A stretch of DNA of 64,000 bases, from assembly GCA_036984305.1 (NCBI GenBank), contig BQWY01000001.1, forward strand, positions 930,001-994,000, in the 5' to 3' direction. Below, piece after piece: positions 53,949 to 64,000 of this stretch. Within the stretch, counting starts at the first letter, position 1; each line of letters starts with the position of its first letter. Source of the stretch: Nitrospira sp. GTDB lineage: Bacteria; Nitrospirota; Nitrospiria; Nitrospirales; Nitrospiraceae. The notes under the pieces are model-generated. The model worked only from the letters and a program-made list of their open reading frames with translations, had not been told where the DNA came from and searched no databases. A program made the translations under genes and the position numbers.

Positions 53949-55724
53949 ATGAAACTCACAGGGGCGGAGATCTTCATAGAGTGTTTGAAACGTGAGGGTG
54001 TGAAGACAATTTTCGCATTGCCTGGCGGTGTCGTCCTCAAAATCTTCGACATGTTGCATCAGCAGAAGGATGTCGAGGTGGTGTTGGCTCGGCATGAGCA
54101 GGGAGCCGGGCACATGGCCGAAGGCTACGCCAAGGCCACGGGCAAGGCTGGGGTGTGCCTGGTGACCTCGGGGCCGGGCATGACGAATGTCATTACTGCG
54201 TTGGCGGATGCCTATATGGATTCGGTCCCCGTTGTCTGCTTCAGCGGTCAGGTGCCGACCAGCTTGATCGGGAATGATGCCTTCCAGGAGGCGGACAACG
54301 TCGGGTTGAGCCGCCCCTGCACCAAGTATAACTTCCTGGTCAAGGACGTGAATGACTTGGCCGTCACGATCAAGGAAGCATTTTATATCGCCACCACCGG
54401 ACGTCCAGGGCCGGTCTTGGTCGATATCCCCAAGGACGTATCGATGAACAAGGCCGAGTTCCATTACCCGTCCTCGGTGTCAATCCGCGGCTATAACCCG
54501 ACCTATGACGGGAACAAGTGGCAAATCAAGCAGGCGGCGGAGGCCCTTTCGAAGGCGAGGAAGCCTATTCTCTATGTCGGCGGGGGAGCGGTCTTTTCCG
54601 GGGCGTCCAAGGAACTGATTGAATTGGCAGAATTGACCCAGATCCCAGTAGACATGACGCTGATGGGGCTGGGGGCCTTCCCGGGTGAACATCCGCTCTC
54701 AATGGGAATGCTGGGCATGCACGGGACCTATTGGGCCAACATGGCGATGCACTATTCCGACCTGGTCATTGCCGTCGGCGCCCGGTTCGACGACAGGGTG
54801 ACGGGGAAGGTGTCGGAGTTTTGTCCGGGAGCCAAGATCATCCATATCGACATTGATCCAACGTCGATCCGCAAGAATATCCATGTGGATATTCCCATCG
54901 TGGGAGACTGCAAGCGCGTCTTGCAGGAATTGAATCAGATGCTGCGGGCCACTGTAAATGGGGAACAGAAAGCCCTGAGGAAACCCTGGTGGGAGCAAAT
55001 CAAGGAATGGCAGCGGGCGCACCCGCTGAGCTACGAACAGGATCTCAATGGCAAGATCAAGCCTCAGCACGTGATCAAGCGGCTGTATGAGCTGACCAAA
55101 GACCGCGATCCGATCGTCTCAACCGATGTCGGGCAGCATCAAATGTGGACGGCGCAGTATTTTAAGCTGGCAAAGCCGAATCGGTGGCTTACTTCCGGGG
55201 GCCTCGGCACCATGGGGTTTGGATTTCCTGCTGCCATGGGTGCACAGGCGGCCTTCCGTGACCGGCTCGTCCTGTGCGTGGCCGGCGATGGAAGCGTCCA
55301 AATGAACACGCAAGAATTGGCCACGGCGGTCGCACATCGTTTGCCAGTTAAAATTATCGTGATTAATAATGGCTTTCATGGAATGGTCCGGCAGTGGCAG
55401 GACCTGTTTTATGACGGACGGTATGCGTGTAGCGACCTCGGTACATCGCCTGACTTCGTCAAGTTGGCCGAAGCCTATGGAGCCGTTGGCCTCCGGGCGT
55501 CGAAGGTTTCCGACCTCGATAATGCCATCCGGGAAATGATCTCGATTGATAAACCAGTGATTCTGGATGTGCCCGTCTTTCCGTTCGAGAATTGCTACCC
55601 GATGATTCCAGCGGGCGGGTGCAATCATGAAATGCTGTTGAGCGATACGCCCGAGTTGAAGAAGAAGATGGAGTCGGCGGGGAAGGTTACGCCGGAAGAT
55701 AAGGATACCGTCCTGACGGCCTAG
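53949..55724 (+). CDS. ilvB: Acetolactate synthase, large (catalytic) subunit
   Basis: A 591-residue TPP- and FAD-dependent enzyme making acetolactate or acetohydroxybutyrate for valine, isoleucine and leucine. The catalytic Glu is in VLARHEQGAGHMAEG. The TPP/Mg motif is GDGSVQMNTQELATA with VINNGFHGMVRQWQ downstream. The FAD-binding middle domain is at about 195-340 (VGARFDDRVTG). A GGGGAGGAG site precedes the ATG. It is followed by its regulatory subunit and ilvC. Confidence 0.97.
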   Translation: MKLTGAEIFIECLKREGVKTIFALPGGVVLKIFDMLHQQKDVEVVLARHEQGAGHMAEGYAKATGKAGVCLVTSGPGMTNVITALADAYMDSVPVVCFSGQVPTSLIGNDAFQEADNVGLSRPCTKYNFLVKDVNDLAVTIKEAFYIATTGRPGPVLVDIPKDVSMNKAEFHYPSSVSIRGYNPTYDGNKWQIKQAAEALSKARKPILYVGGGAVFSGASKELIELAELTQIPVDMTLMGLGAFPGEHPLSMGMLGMHGTYWANMAMHYSDLVIAVGARFDDRVTGKVSEFCPGAKIIHIDIDPTSIRKNIHVDIPIVGDCKRVLQELNQMLRATVNGEQKALRKPWWEQIKEWQRAHPLSYEQDLNGKIKPQHVIKRLYELTKDRDPIVSTDVGQHQMWTAQYFKLAKPNRWLTSGGLGTMGFGFPAAMGAQAAFRDRLVLCVAGDGSVQMNTQELATAVAHRLPVKIIVINNGFHGMVRQWQDLFYDGRYACSDLGTSPDFVKLAEAYGAVGLRASKVSDLDNAIREMISIDKPVILDVPVFPFENCYPMIPAGGCNHEMLLSDTPELKKKMESAGKVTPEDKDTVLTA

Positions 55725-55805
55725 GGGGAAAACGCAAGCCCTGAGTGCTCAGTGCCGAGCGCACGGGAATGACCGAGTGAGCACCAGGACCTACTACTGA
55801 CAGCT

Positions 55806-57408
<1,603 letters not shown>

Positions 57409-57412
57409 ACCT

Positions 57413-58063
57413 ATGGCGGATCGTGCCGTCGGTGTGCCCATCGTTAAGGAGGGTGTTCCCTTTGTCGGCGCGGCTGCAGCCGCGACGCTCGCAATGTGGG
57501 CTGTGGGCTGGGCCTTCCCGACCTGCGTCTTCGGAGGGGTTACGGCCTTTACGGCCTGGTTTTTTCGAAACCCGGCCAGGCGGATTCCGACCCAGGCGCA
57601 GGCCGTCGTCGCGCCCGGCGATGGCAAAGTTATTGCCATCGAGCGGGAATTCGAACCCCGATACCTCAAGGATCAAAGCATTCGAATCAGCATTTTCCTG
57701 AACGTATTCGACGTGCATGTCAATCGAATTCCCTGTGCAGGAACCATTCAAAACGTCATTTATCAACCGGGGAAGTTCGTCCCGGCGAATAAACCGGCGG
57801 CGACCGTCCAAAATGAGCAAAATGCTATCTGCTTGCAAACGCAGCAGGGTGCTAAGATTCTATGTGTACAGGTCGCGGGGTTGATCGCGCGCCGTATTGT
57901 CTCGTGGGTCACCCCGGGGGATCGAGTAACGACGGGCGAGCGGTACGGTCTCATTCGATTCGGTTCGCGTATGGACTTGTATGTGCCGATAGGGAGCAAG
58001 ATAGGTGTGGTCGCCGGACAGCGTGTCAAAGGCGGTGAAACCATTGTTGCGGAGTTGATCTGA
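57413..58063 (+). CDS. psd: Phosphatidylserine decarboxylase proenzyme, short form
   Basis: A 216-residue decarboxylase that makes phosphatidylethanolamine in the membrane. Two N-terminal hydrophobic segments (about 15-50). The autocatalytic Gly-Ser cleavage site is in RFGSRMDLY near the C-terminus, where the Ser becomes the pyruvoyl cofactor. The core VNRIPCAGTI and the compact size fit the short (archaeal-type) family. pssA starts 3 bp after its stop, forming a lipid-synthesis pair. Confidence 0.95.
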   Translation: MADRAVGVPIVKEGVPFVGAAAAATLAMWAVGWAFPTCVFGGVTAFTAWFFRNPARRIPTQAQAVVAPGDGKVIAIEREFEPRYLKDQSIRISIFLNVFDVHVNRIPCAGTIQNVIYQPGKFVPANKPAATVQNEQNAICLQTQQGAKILCVQVAGLIARRIVSWVTPGDRVTTGERYGLIRFGSRMDLYVPIGSKIGVVAGQRVKGGETIVAELI

Positions 58064-58065
58064 CT

Positions 58066-58854
58066 ATGGCGATGCGCGGAGTCCTCTCAAAAACCGAACG
58101 CCGGAAAGCCGTCTACCTGATTCCCAACACCCTCACGACTGGCAACCTGTTCTGCGGTCTGTATGCCGTGTTGTCCGTATACGAAAGCAACCATCTGCAT
58201 GCGGCCTATGCAGTCCTTGTGGCACTGATTTTCGACATGCTTGATGGCAAGTCCGCTCGTTGGGTCAAAGGGACAAGTCAGTTCGGTCTGGAATACGACT
58301 CCCTGGCGGATGTGGTTTCGTTTGGCGTCGCGCCGGGATTTTTGATTTATGCGTGGGCGCTCCAAGGCCAGGGGATGTTGGGGGCCGCCGTCATGTTCGC
58401 TTTCGTCGCCTGTGGCGCGCTCCGGCTCGCTCGGTTCAACGTGATCTCCACCGCCTCGGAAAGCCGGTATTTCATGGGCTTGCCGATTCCGGCCGCGGCC
58501 AGCGTGGTCGCGACGATGGTTGTGTTCGACGCCCATATCGCCAACCTCGGCCAAGAGATGAAACCTGTCGTGATCCTGATCATGACGCTGGTCCTGGCCT
58601 TTCTGATGGTGAGCACCCTGAAATATCGAAGCTTCAAGGATCTCAAATTCAAGGGATGGCGCGGGTTTAACTATCTGGTGTGGATCGTCCTTGCTCTCAT
58701 GTTGGTCGCCGCGTGGCCGCAGGTCATGCTCTTTGTCGTGTGTGCCGGCTATGCGCTGTCGGCGGTGGTCGTCCGATTGGCCAAGCTCGCGGCGGGCCCA
58801 TTTGCGAAGCCGGCTGGCAAAGTGCCGCCTACTTTGGTAGATTCGAAGCCGTAA
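58066..58854 (+). CDS. pssA: CDP-diacylglycerol--serine O-phosphatidyltransferase
   Basis: A 262-residue integral membrane enzyme making phosphatidylserine, which Psd then decarboxylates. The CDP-alcohol phosphotransferase motif D-x2-DG-x2-AR-x8-G-x3-D-x3-D is clear in DMLDGKSARWVKGTSQFGLEYDSLAD. Several transmembrane helices follow. The last gene before the T-box leader. Confidence 0.96.
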   Translation: MAMRGVLSKTERRKAVYLIPNTLTTGNLFCGLYAVLSVYESNHLHAAYAVLVALIFDMLDGKSARWVKGTSQFGLEYDSLADVVSFGVAPGFLIYAWALQGQGMLGAAVMFAFVACGALRLARFNVISTASESRYFMGLPIPAAASVVATMVVFDAHIANLGQEMKPVVILIMTLVLAFLMVSTLKYRSFKDLKFKGWRGFNYLVWIVLALMLVAAWPQVMLFVVCAGYALSAVVVRLAKLAAGPFAKPAGKVPPTLVDSKP

Positions 58855-59112
58855 CGGCGTTGACGAGGAGTAGTAGGTCTTCCTGACCTCATCGAGAGAG
58901 CTGGTGGGTGGTGCGAACCAGCGAGGCAGGCCCCGAACTCGCCTCCGAGCCGGATTCGTGAAGTTGAGTAGCGAATCCCGTCTTCCCACGTTACGGGAGC
59001 AATGAAGGATGCTGATGCTCAGCTACGAGCATGGCATCGAAACAGGGTGGTACCACGGAGCGCTCTGAAGATGAGCCTTCGTCCCTGACCGGAGGGGCGA
59101 AGGCTTTTGTGT
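58855..59112 (+). promoter_or_regulatory. Leucine-specifier T-box leader of leuA
   Basis: A tRNA-sensing leader. The conserved T-box core AGGGTGGTACCACGG is at 59044-59058, with the NCCA-binding bulge TGGT at 59048-59051. Stem I contains the AG-bulge and distal loop GGTGCGA at 58910-58916 inside a CTGGT/ACCAG stem, and GAACTCGCC near 58936-58944, in which CTC (58939-58941) is the likely specifier codon (Leu). A hairpin GGATTCG/CGAATCC at 58953-58979 follows. Uncharged tRNA-Leu should stabilise the antiterminator and allow leuA expression. The terminator alternative lies at 59074-59108. Confidence 0.88.
59074..59112 (+). terminator. Intrinsic terminator of the T-box leader
   Basis: AGCCTTCG pairs with CGAAGGCT, extended by CCC/GGG, and is followed by TTTTGTGTTT. 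Its 5' arm is close after the T-box core, so it is expected to be mutually exclusive with the antiterminator. Confidence 0.85.
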
Positions 59113-59130
59113 TTCTAGGGGAGAATGGCC

Positions 59131-60684
59131 ATGGATACTACACGCATGATACGTATTTTCGATACGACGTTACGCGATGGCGAACAGTCGCCGGGGGCCA
59201 GCATGAACGTCGAAGAGAAGCTCATGGTTGCCAAGCAGCTGGCCCGGCTCGGGGTGGACGTGATCGAAGCGGGATTTGCGTTCAGCTCCCCAGGCGACTT
59301 CGAAGCGGTGCGCCGCATCGCGCAGGAGGTGGAAGGGTCCACCATCTGCAGCCTGGCTCGGGCGCGCCCGGAGGACATTGACCGGGCCTGGGAAGCCTTG
59401 AAAGGCGGAGCCAAAGTCCGCATTCACACCTTTTTGTCGACGTCCGACATTCATTTGAAACACCAGTTTAGGATGACGCGCACGGAGGCTCTGAAACGGG
59501 CTGCGGACATGGTCGCGCGCGCGCGCGGGTATGTCGAAGATGTGGAGTTCTCACCGATGGATGCGAGCCGGTCCGACCCGGCGTATCTGTACGAGGTGAT
59601 CGAGGCGGTGATCGCGGCTGGAGCTGGGACCGTCAATATTCCAGATACGGTCGGGTATGCCGTACCATGGGAGTTCGGGCAACTGATCCGAGGGATCAAA
59701 GAGAAGGTGCGAAACAGTGACCAGGCTGTCATCTCGGTCCATTGCCACAATGATCTGGGTTTGGCCGTAGCCAATTCGTTGGCCGCTATTCGAGAGGGTG
59801 CCGGGCAGGTGGAATGTACGATCAACGGGATTGGCGAACGTGCGGGAAACACCTCGCTGGAAGAAGTGGTCATGGGCTTGCGGACACGCAAGGCTTTTTA
59901 CGGGGCGGATACCAGGTTGAATACCGAAGAGATCATGAAGACGAGCCGTTTGGTCAGCAAGATCACCGGCATGATCGTCCAGCCGAACAAAGCCATTGTG
60001 GGCGCCAATGCCTTTGCGCATGCGTCAGGCATTCACCAAGATGGGTTGCTCAAAGACAAGACCACGTATGAAATCATGCGGCCCGAATCAATTGGGCTGG
60101 TGGACAGCAAGATGGTCATGGGCAAGCTGTCGGGGCGCCATGCGTTTCGCCAACGCCTGGAAGAACTTGGGTACCGGTTGACCGACGAGGAGATCAATCA
60201 CGCGTTCGAGCGATTCAAGAAGCTGGCCGATCAGAAGAAAGAATTGTTCGAGGAAGATTTGGAAAGTATCGTCTCAGACGAATTGGCCAAATTATCTGAG
60301 CGCGTGGTGCTTCGCTCCCTGCGGATCGAGAGTGGCACTAGCAAGCTGCCGACCGCCAGTTTGGAATTAGATATCGATGGCGTCGTAGTTGCCCAAACGG
60401 GGCATGGGGATGGTCCTGTGGACGCCGTATTTCGCACGTTGGCCGCGATGACCGGGACGAAAGCCAAACTGCTCATGTACGCCGTGAAGGCGATTACAGG
60501 AGGAACCGACGCGCAAGGAGAGGTATCCGTCCGGCTCGAGGAAAACGGGCGGGTGGTGTCCGGTCACGGGGCCGATACCGACATTATTGTCGCCTCGGCT
60601 CGCGCCTACTTGAACGCCGTCAACAAACTCGCCTATTGGGCGGCTAAGGACGCGGCCGGGCTCCAGAAGGTCAGCTTGATTTAG
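59131..60684 (+). CDS. leuA: 2-isopropylmalate synthase
   Basis: A 517-residue enzyme of the first leucine-specific step, condensing acetyl-CoA with 2-oxoisovalerate. FDTTLRDGEQSPG is the N-terminal metal-binding motif; HCHNDLGLAVANSLAAI and the GIGERAGNTSLEEVVM motif follow. The C-terminal regulatory (LeuA dimerisation) domain spans about 390-515 and would mediate leucine feedback. AGGGGAG at 59117-59123 places ATG 59131 at the right distance; the ATG at 59125 is too close. The T-box adds transcriptional control. Confidence 0.97.
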   Translation: MDTTRMIRIFDTTLRDGEQSPGASMNVEEKLMVAKQLARLGVDVIEAGFAFSSPGDFEAVRRIAQEVEGSTICSLARARPEDIDRAWEALKGGAKVRIHTFLSTSDIHLKHQFRMTRTEALKRAADMVARARGYVEDVEFSPMDASRSDPAYLYEVIEAVIAAGAGTVNIPDTVGYAVPWEFGQLIRGIKEKVRNSDQAVISVHCHNDLGLAVANSLAAIREGAGQVECTINGIGERAGNTSLEEVVMGLRTRKAFYGADTRLNTEEIMKTSRLVSKITGMIVQPNKAIVGANAFAHASGIHQDGLLKDKTTYEIMRPESIGLVDSKMVMGKLSGRHAFRQRLEELGYRLTDEEINHAFERFKKLADQKKELFEEDLESIVSDELAKLSERVVLRSLRIESGTSKLPTASLELDIDGVVVAQTGHGDGPVDAVFRTLAAMTGTKAKLLMYAVKAITGGTDAQGEVSVRLEENGRVVSGHGADTDIIVASARAYLNAVNKLAYWAAKDAAGLQKVSLI

Positions 60685-60729
60685 TCGGGACCCGACGGGT
60701 AGAGTGACCGCCTCCTAGGAGGCACGCGT

Positions 60730-61092
60730 ATGTTGAGGCTCGGTCTTGAGGATCGGCCGGAATTTCTCGCCGGTGACCATACCAAACTGCGAGAACTCCT
60801 CCACCCCGCCAAGCATGACCTCAAACTGGGCTACAGCTTGGCGTACGGCACGCTCGGTCCACAGCAACGCAGCAAGTGGCATCGATTGACGTCGTCGGAG
60901 GTCTACTACTTTATTGCCGGCTCGGGAGAGTTTCTCATCGACAATGATTCCAGTTTCATTGCCGCTGGCTCCGTCGTCTACGTCCCGCCGGGTGCCAAGC
61001 AAAGCGTGGTCAATACGGCTTCGGAGGACCTCCAGTTCCTCTGTCTGGTTGATCCGGCTTGGCGGATCGAGGACGAGGAGGTGCTCGAGTGA
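60730..61092 (+). CDS. Cupin-domain protein
   Basis: A 120-residue single-domain cupin. The first motif reads KWHRLTSSEVYYFIAGSGEFLID (H in KWHRL, E in SEVYY) and the second has GSVVYVPPGAKQSVVN, where the usual His is replaced by Lys or Gln. It is soluble and of unknown function. Placed between leuA and leuB, on the same strand with short gaps (45 and 49 bp), so it is probably co-expressed; any role in leucine synthesis is unproven. Confidence 0.85.
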   Translation: MLRLGLEDRPEFLAGDHTKLRELLHPAKHDLKLGYSLAYGTLGPQQRSKWHRLTSSEVYYFIAGSGEFLIDNDSSFIAAGSVVYVPPGAKQSVVNTASEDLQFLCLVDPAWRIEDEEVLE

Positions 61093-61141
61093 CGACGAAA
61101 AGGGCACGGTACACTGTATCCGATGACGTAGGGAGCGGGAG

Positions 61142-62218
61142 ATGAAGGCAAAGATTGCCGTGCTGGCGGGTGACGGGGTCGGACGCGAGGTTGTGCCCGA
61201 AGCGGTGAAAGTTCTCAGGGCAGTGGGCGAGAAGTTCGGGCATACGTTTGCGTTCTCTTCGGCCGATGTCGGGGGGCAAGCGATCGACAAGATCGGCGTG
61301 CCGCTGCCACAGGAGACGCTGACAATTGCCAAACAAAGCGATGCCGTGTTGCTTGGCGCGGTCGGGGGACCGAAGTGGGAAGGACTGGACTACAGCTTGC
61401 GTCCGGAGCGTGCCTTGCTGGGGCTTCGTGAACATCTTGGGCTGTATGCCAACCTCCGTCCGGCGAAACTCTATAGTGCCCTCGCCGATGCCTCCACCCT
61501 GAAACGAGAGGTCATCGACGGCATCGACATGTTGGTCATACGTGAGCTGATCGGAGGTATTTACTTCGGAAAACCCAAGGGTATCGAGAAAACCGCCACC
61601 GGAGAGCGGGGGGTCAATACGGAGGTGTACACGACCGAGGAGATTCGGCGCATCGCGAAGGTCGCGTTCGAGGCCGCCCGCAAGCGACGGAAGAAGGTCA
61701 TGTCGGTAGACAAAGCGAACGTGCTCGAGTCCTCCGAACTTTGGCGTCGCGTGGTGACGGACGTTCAGCAAGGTTATCCTGACGTCGAACTGAGCCATAT
61801 CTATGTCGACAACTGCGCGATGCAGTTGGTGCGTCAGCCCCGGCAGTTCGATGTGTTGCTGTGCAATAACATGTTCGGGGACATTCTGAGCGATGAGGCC
61901 GCCATGCTGACCGGCTCGATCGGTATGCTCCCGTCGGCCAGCCTTGGGGCGCAGGTCGGACTATTCGAGCCGATTCACGGAAGTGCGCCCGATATTGCCG
62001 GGAAGGGAGTCGCCAATCCGATCGCCACGATCGCATCCGTTGGAATGATGCTGTCGTATAGTTTTCAGCTGGAGAAGGAAGCCGCGGCGATCGAGACAGC
62101 CATCGTTCGAACGCTGGATTTGGGCATCCGCACGAAAGATATCGTGGCGCCGGGTGGACGCGCCGTTGGGACGGTCGAGATGGGCGACGCGATCGTCCGT
62201 AACCTCATGGCCTCGTAG
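61142..62218 (+). CDS. leuB: 3-isopropylmalate dehydrogenase
   Basis: A 358-residue NAD-dependent enzyme, third step of leucine synthesis. [16 protein letters not shown] at the start, the [15 protein letters not shown] segment, and the metal-site [28 protein letters not shown] are diagnostic, with [16 protein letters not shown] near the end. leuC and leuD are not in this window. Confidence 0.98.
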   Translation: MKAKIAVLAGDGVGREVVPEAVKVLRAVGEKFGHTFAFSSADVGGQAIDKIGVPLPQETLTIAKQSDAVLLGAVGGPKWEGLDYSLRPERALLGLREHLGLYANLRPAKLYSALADASTLKREVIDGIDMLVIRELIGGIYFGKPKGIEKTATGERGVNTEVYTTEEIRRIAKVAFEAARKRRKKVMSVDKANVLESSELWRRVVTDVQQGYPDVELSHIYVDNCAMQLVRQPRQFDVLLCNNMFGDILSDEAAMLTGSIGMLPSASLGAQVGLFEPIHGSAPDIAGKGVANPIATIASVGMMLSYSFQLEKEAAAIETAIVRTLDLGIRTKDIVAPGGRAVGTVEMGDAIVRNLMAS

Positions 62219-62228
62219 CGGGGACACC

Positions 62229-63449
62229 GTGACCTCTTCGGTGCTTCAGTCCGGCTTCATCCTCACGGTCGCAGGAACCGGCGAGCCCGATTATGCCGGC
62301 GATGGCGGCGTCGCTACCGCGGCTTGTCTCAACGAGCCGAAAGGGGTCGCCCTCGATCGAGCCGGGCATCTGTACATTGTCGACTCGGAGAACCACCTCA
62401 TTCGAAAGGTAGAGGCAGAAACGGGACGGATCTCGACCGTCGCCGGAGTGCCACGCAGCGGAAGTAACGGCCCGCACGCCGAACCACAGGGCGCATCGTC
62501 GCACGGTGCGCCGGCGGAGGATGATCCGTTCGGTGAGCCTACGGAACACAAGCCGGACCGGTATGCTCAGGTTTCGGACGTGACCGGGACGGTCCGTTTC
62601 GTGACCGGAAAAATTGCAAAGGGACAGTTTCAGTTTCATGGCGATGGAGGCCCCGCGACCAAGGCGGCGCTCAATTTTCCATCCGCCGTCGTCGTGGCCA
62701 GCGATGGGACGCTCTACATCGCCGACACGATGAACCATCGGGTGCGTCGTGTCGATGGACGGACCGGTGAGATCAGCACGCTGGCGGGCACGGGGTCTCC
62801 CCGTTTCTCCGGCGATGGTGGGCCCGCACGGGCTGCGGCATTGAACGAGCCGAATGCCCTGGCACTCGATGACGCTCGCGGCTGTCTGTACATTGCCGAT
62901 CAGAGCAACAATCGCGTACGCCGTGTGGATCTTGCCTCTGCCGTGATCTCGACCGTTGTGGGAACCGGGGAGGCCCTCTACAATGGGGACGGGCAACCCG
63001 CGGTGGAAGCCACAGTGGCTGGGCCCAGCGGTCTTGCCTGCGGGCCGGCCGGCACGCTCTATATTGCCGATACCTTCAACGGACGAATCCGGGCGGTGGA
63101 TCCGACCAGCGGTCTGATTCGCACGGTGACGGGGGATGGGAGTCAATATCAGTATCAGGGGCTCCCAAATGAGTGGTCGACCAGCGTGTCCCGCCCTTAC
63201 GCGATTGCACTTGATGAGGCCGGTCATCTCTACCTGACCGACTCGGATAGCCATCTGGTCCGACGGTGGGACTGTCGAAGGAAAATCGTCACGCGGATTG
63301 CGGGAACCGGGCGGGCGCAGTATGGTGGAGATGGCGCGGTGGCGCTTGAAGCGAGTCTCAGTTATCCCTTTGGGGTCGCCGTGGATGGACGAGGAAATCT
63401 CTATATCGCCGATACGTTCAACCATCGCATTCGCAAAGTGATGGCCTAA
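62229..63449 (+). CDS. NHL-repeat beta-propeller protein
   Basis: A 406-residue protein made almost wholly of NHL repeats, each about 50-55 residues: LYIVDSENHLIRKV, LYIADTMNHRVRRV, LYIADQSNNRVRRV, LYIADTFNGRIRAV, LYLTDSDSHLVRRW, LYIADTFNHRIRKV. Six blades are visible, each followed by a VAGTG..GDGG-type turn, so a six-bladed propeller is expected. The first half of the first inter-blade linker (about residues 75-125) is extended and low complexity. No signal peptide is visible, so it may be cytosolic. The start is GTG at 62229 with AGCGGGGA upstream, 10 bp after leuB; an open frame reaching back into leuB is ignored. Confidence 0.85.
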   Translation: MTSSVLQSGFILTVAGTGEPDYAGDGGVATAACLNEPKGVALDRAGHLYIVDSENHLIRKVEAETGRISTVAGVPRSGSNGPHAEPQGASSHGAPAEDDPFGEPTEHKPDRYAQVSDVTGTVRFVTGKIAKGQFQFHGDGGPATKAALNFPSAVVVASDGTLYIADTMNHRVRRVDGRTGEISTLAGTGSPRFSGDGGPARAAALNEPNALALDDARGCLYIADQSNNRVRRVDLASAVISTVVGTGEALYNGDGQPAVEATVAGPSGLACGPAGTLYIADTFNGRIRAVDPTSGLIRTVTGDGSQYQYQGLPNEWSTSVSRPYAIALDEAGHLYLTDSDSHLVRRWDCRRKIVTRIAGTGRAQYGGDGAVALEASLSYPFGVAVDGRGNLYIADTFNHRIRKVMA

Positions 63450-63467
63450 TCGGGGGTGGAGCGAGTC

Positions 63468-64000
63468 ATGCTCAAGAAGAAGCCCGCCTATGTGGTGGCC
63501 GTGGTGGGGGCCACGGGTGCGGTGGGTACGGAAATGATCGAGGTATTGGAAGAGCGATCGTTTCCCGTGGGTCGATTGGTGCCGCTGGCCTCCAGCCGCT
63601 CGGCGGGTGGGGCTGTAGGCTTCAGGGGCGCTGACGTGCCAATCGAGGTTTTGAACAGGGGCTCGTTCGACGGGGTCGACATCGTCCTGTTTTCAGCCGG
63701 TAGCGATATCAGCAAAGAATATGCCCCGGTCGCGGTCCGGCAAGGTGCCGTGGTAATCGACAACAGCGCCGCCTGGCGGATGGACCCGGGTGTGCCCTTA
63801 GTGGTTCCCGAAGTCAACCCGCACGATGCGCTCGCGCATCGCGGCATTATCGCCAACCCGAATTGTTCGACGATCCAAATGGTCGTGGCGTTAAAGCCCC
63901 TGCACGACGCCGCCACGATTACTCGCATCGTGGTCACGACGTTTCAGTCCGTGTCAGGGACCGGCAAGGAGGCCATGGATGAGCTGTTGGCCGAATGTAA
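63468..64000 (+). CDS. asd: Aspartate-semialdehyde dehydrogenase (partial, runs off the window)
   Basis: The first 177 codons of aspartate-semialdehyde dehydrogenase, in the lysine/threonine/methionine pathway. The NADP-binding VVGATGAVGTEMIEVL is at the start and the active-site Cys in NPNCSTIQM near residue 135. ATG at 63468 lies 18 bp after the NHL gene. The 3' end is outside the window. Confidence 0.95.
   Translation, partial: MLKKKPAYVVAVVGATGAVGTEMIEVLEERSFPVGRLVPLASSRSAGGAVGFRGADVPIEVLNRGSFDGVDIVLFSAGSDISKEYAPVAVRQGAVVIDNSAAWRMDPGVPLVVPEVNPHDALAHRGIIANPNCSTIQMVVALKPLHDAATITRIVVTTFQSVSGTGKEAMDELLAEC

Overview
The window comes from a Gram-negative, autotrophic-type bacterium, most likely Nitrospira or a close relative in Nitrospirota. 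Three things point there: a Pup-like (UBact) bacterial proteasome locus, a five-subunit 2-oxoacid:ferredoxin oxidoreductase of the kind used in the reductive TCA cycle, and numerous exported c-type cytochromes and lipoproteins. The placement is an inference, because no rRNA or nitrite oxidoreductase gene is present. Gene density is high, with many 4-bp ATGA start/stop overlaps and a GC-rich sequence throughout. No insertion sequence, prophage or CRISPR array was seen.

Layout. 0.04-3.8 kb: a HIT protein and an exported protein on the minus strand, then a tight HD-domain / YjbQ / HtrA-type protease operon. 4.0-11.1 kb: the proteasome locus arc - dop - ubact - prcB - prcA - pafA. It encodes a ring ATPase, a deamidase/depupylase, a 64-residue modifier ending in Gly-Gln, both core-particle subunits and the ligase. 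11.4-16.1 kb: a YheT-type hydrolase, then a small membrane protein, a NoeA-like methyltransferase and a membrane sulfatase-fold protein that look like an envelope-modification set. 16.15-20.6 kb: tRNA-Asn, a small acidic protein and the oxidoreductase operon (minus strand), with a clear terminator. 20.9-23.0 kb: a TPR protein, a YciI-like and a DUF2203 protein.

23.6-35.2 kb is a long biosynthetic and informational block: rho, rpmE, prfA, prmC, murA, then hisG-D-B, an apparent intrinsic terminator, hisH, an intruding lipoprotein gene, hisA, hisF, hisIE and a HIT gene. 35.3-39.1 kb holds dnaG, rpoD and a CAU-anticodon tRNA. 39.2-41.6 kb holds a coiled-coil zinc-ribbon protein, a short RNase HIII and an M48 metalloprotease lipoprotein.

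42.4-51.4 kb is the most unusual stretch: five co-directional genes for four large diheme c-type cytochromes (two of them tandem paralogues) and a lipoprotein. They appear to form an uncharacterised extracytoplasmic redox system. It is followed by a response regulator-HDOD gene and the RNase P RNA gene, whose 3' end overlaps an antisense glutaredoxin-like gene.

53.9-64 kb is the branched-chain amino acid and phospholipid region: ilvB, ilvN, ilvC, psd, pssA, a leucine-specifier T-box leader with its own terminator, leuA, a cupin gene, leuB, an NHL-repeat protein and the start of asd, which runs off the window. The T-box lies after ilvBNC-psd-pssA, so it would let leuA and genes downstream respond to uncharged tRNA-Leu separately from the ilv genes.
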